This document shows positions 63,191 to 64,000 of a DNA stretch of 64,000 nt, in pieces (the stretch's first letter is position 1; the number at the start of each line of letters is the position of its first letter). The position numbers and the translations under genes were made by a program. The notes under the pieces are model-generated. The model was not told where the DNA came from. It saw only the letters and a program-made list of their open reading frames with translations, and made no database searches. The DNA is from Diplolepis rosae (Eukaryota > Arthropoda > Insecta > Hymenoptera > Diplolepididae), in the NCBI GenBank assembly GCA_030998225.1, contig JAPYXD010000744.1, forward strand, positions 1,178,001 to 1,242,000, read 5' to 3'.

Positions 63191-64000
63191 ATATAAAATA
63201 TTTTGTATATGGAAAAAAACCGAGAGGGACAAAATGGATTGATTTAATAAAATGTGTTTTATTTGTAGAAATGTTGTTTAATTAATCATAATTAAATTTC
63301 GGAATACGGATGATTAGATGAAATTGTGATTAATTAAGAGATTTGTCTTAAAATAAAATTCACTTTAATTAACTAATGAAATCTTCGTCCTTCTATAGCT
63401 TTTGTCCCATACAGAAAATATTCTAATTTATTTAAACATCAAAATAAAGGAGTTATCGCCTTAAATTAAGAAGTTACAGTTATTTATAATTACGTTAGTG
63501 TCTATTATAATTATACGTATTGGAAAGTGTAATAATAACATACAGAGTGTAGAGAAAACATGATTATTTATTTTGTGAAATATATCAGACTTTATAACGC
63601 ACACATTAGTACCAAGTTACGAATGCATCCCCATTTACATTATAAAGAATACATGAAGTTTTAACACAACGCAAACTTTCGTAGAACAAACACAGTTCAC
63701 AAATTTTTTTGGCTACAATTTCACAATGAAAGTTTTTGAATTGAAATCTGAAACATGTTTATCAACCTTCAGAATATGCACAACAAATTATACGAATTAA
63801 TATTGTATTAATATTATTAATATTTAAATTCTTACGGCTGACCGAAGGGATCGGTAAAACACAACAAATGTGAAACGATAATGTCTACTATCGAACTTTG
63901 ATCCGAATCAGATAATTCTTCTTTTTTGTCAGATACATTTAGGATAACTCTTCCTTTGAATGTGTCAAATAAAATTTGATAAAAGTCCTTGAATAAAAAA
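63191..64000. other. AT-rich spacer to window end
   Basis: No gene, repeat copy or inverted repeat recognised. Confidence 0.5.

Overview
The window looks like non-genic, AT-rich nuclear DNA from an arthropod, most likely an insect. I recognise no intact host gene, no bacterial operon, no rRNA and no CRISPR array. The evidence for an animal genome is the repeat content: remains of at least five mariner lineages, a Ty3/gypsy LTR retrotransposon, an R1-clade non-LTR retrotransposon, a THAP-type (P-superfamily-like) DNA transposon, and many short inverted-repeat elements (MITEs), often nested in each other. The insect order cannot be read from the sequence. Every recognisable protein is a broken transposase or retroelement protein.

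Region 1-7.7 kb is one decayed Ty3/gypsy element (gag knuckle, protease remnant, RT, RNase H, integrase, GPY/F tail, probable 3' LTR). It is split by a 4.3-kb element with long terminal inverted repeats and a minus-strand THAP fragment (1098-5405), and again by a short repeat (6070-6510). The 4.3-kb insert itself holds a tRNA-like inverted dimer, a minisatellite-bearing repeat and a mariner remnant.

Region 7.7-23.2 kb is a mosaic of mariners (8735-11160, 12521-13970, 16401-17430 and a fragment at 22636-23097), a 558-bp near-perfect palindrome (7770-8327), two TTAA-flanked piggyBac-like MITEs, a long repeat rich in GCGAAGCGC (14320-15655), a SINE-like repeat and a tRNA-like unit. Region 23-31.5 kb is AT-rich with fold-backs, GC-rich CAGTACTGG-type blocks and an element carrying pol III A/B-box-like motifs.

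Region 31.5-35.2 kb joins a second GCGAAGCGC repeat to a minus-strand R1-clade retrotransposon with endonuclease, RT and C-terminal zinc-knuckle remains. Region 35-45.5 kb holds palindromes, a deleted mariner, a 155-bp exact tandem duplication, two abutting TTAA elements, tRNA-like palindromes and tandem copies of the minisatellite-bearing repeat. Region 45.5-64 kb is AT-rich with a group of MITEs that share ACAC(T/G)GAGAAAA-type ends and an internal TATGGGACAGCC block, a MITE with a perfect 8-bp target duplication (51216-51457), and a 2.4-kb inverted-repeat element (58659-61020) interrupted by another TTAA MITE.

The most promising leads are the unnamed MITE group with a conserved internal block, pol III-like modules inside two different inverted-repeat families, tRNA-like units arranged as palindromes, and paralogous empty sites within the window that date several insertions relative to one another. 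All homology statements come from reading motifs by eye; no database search was possible.
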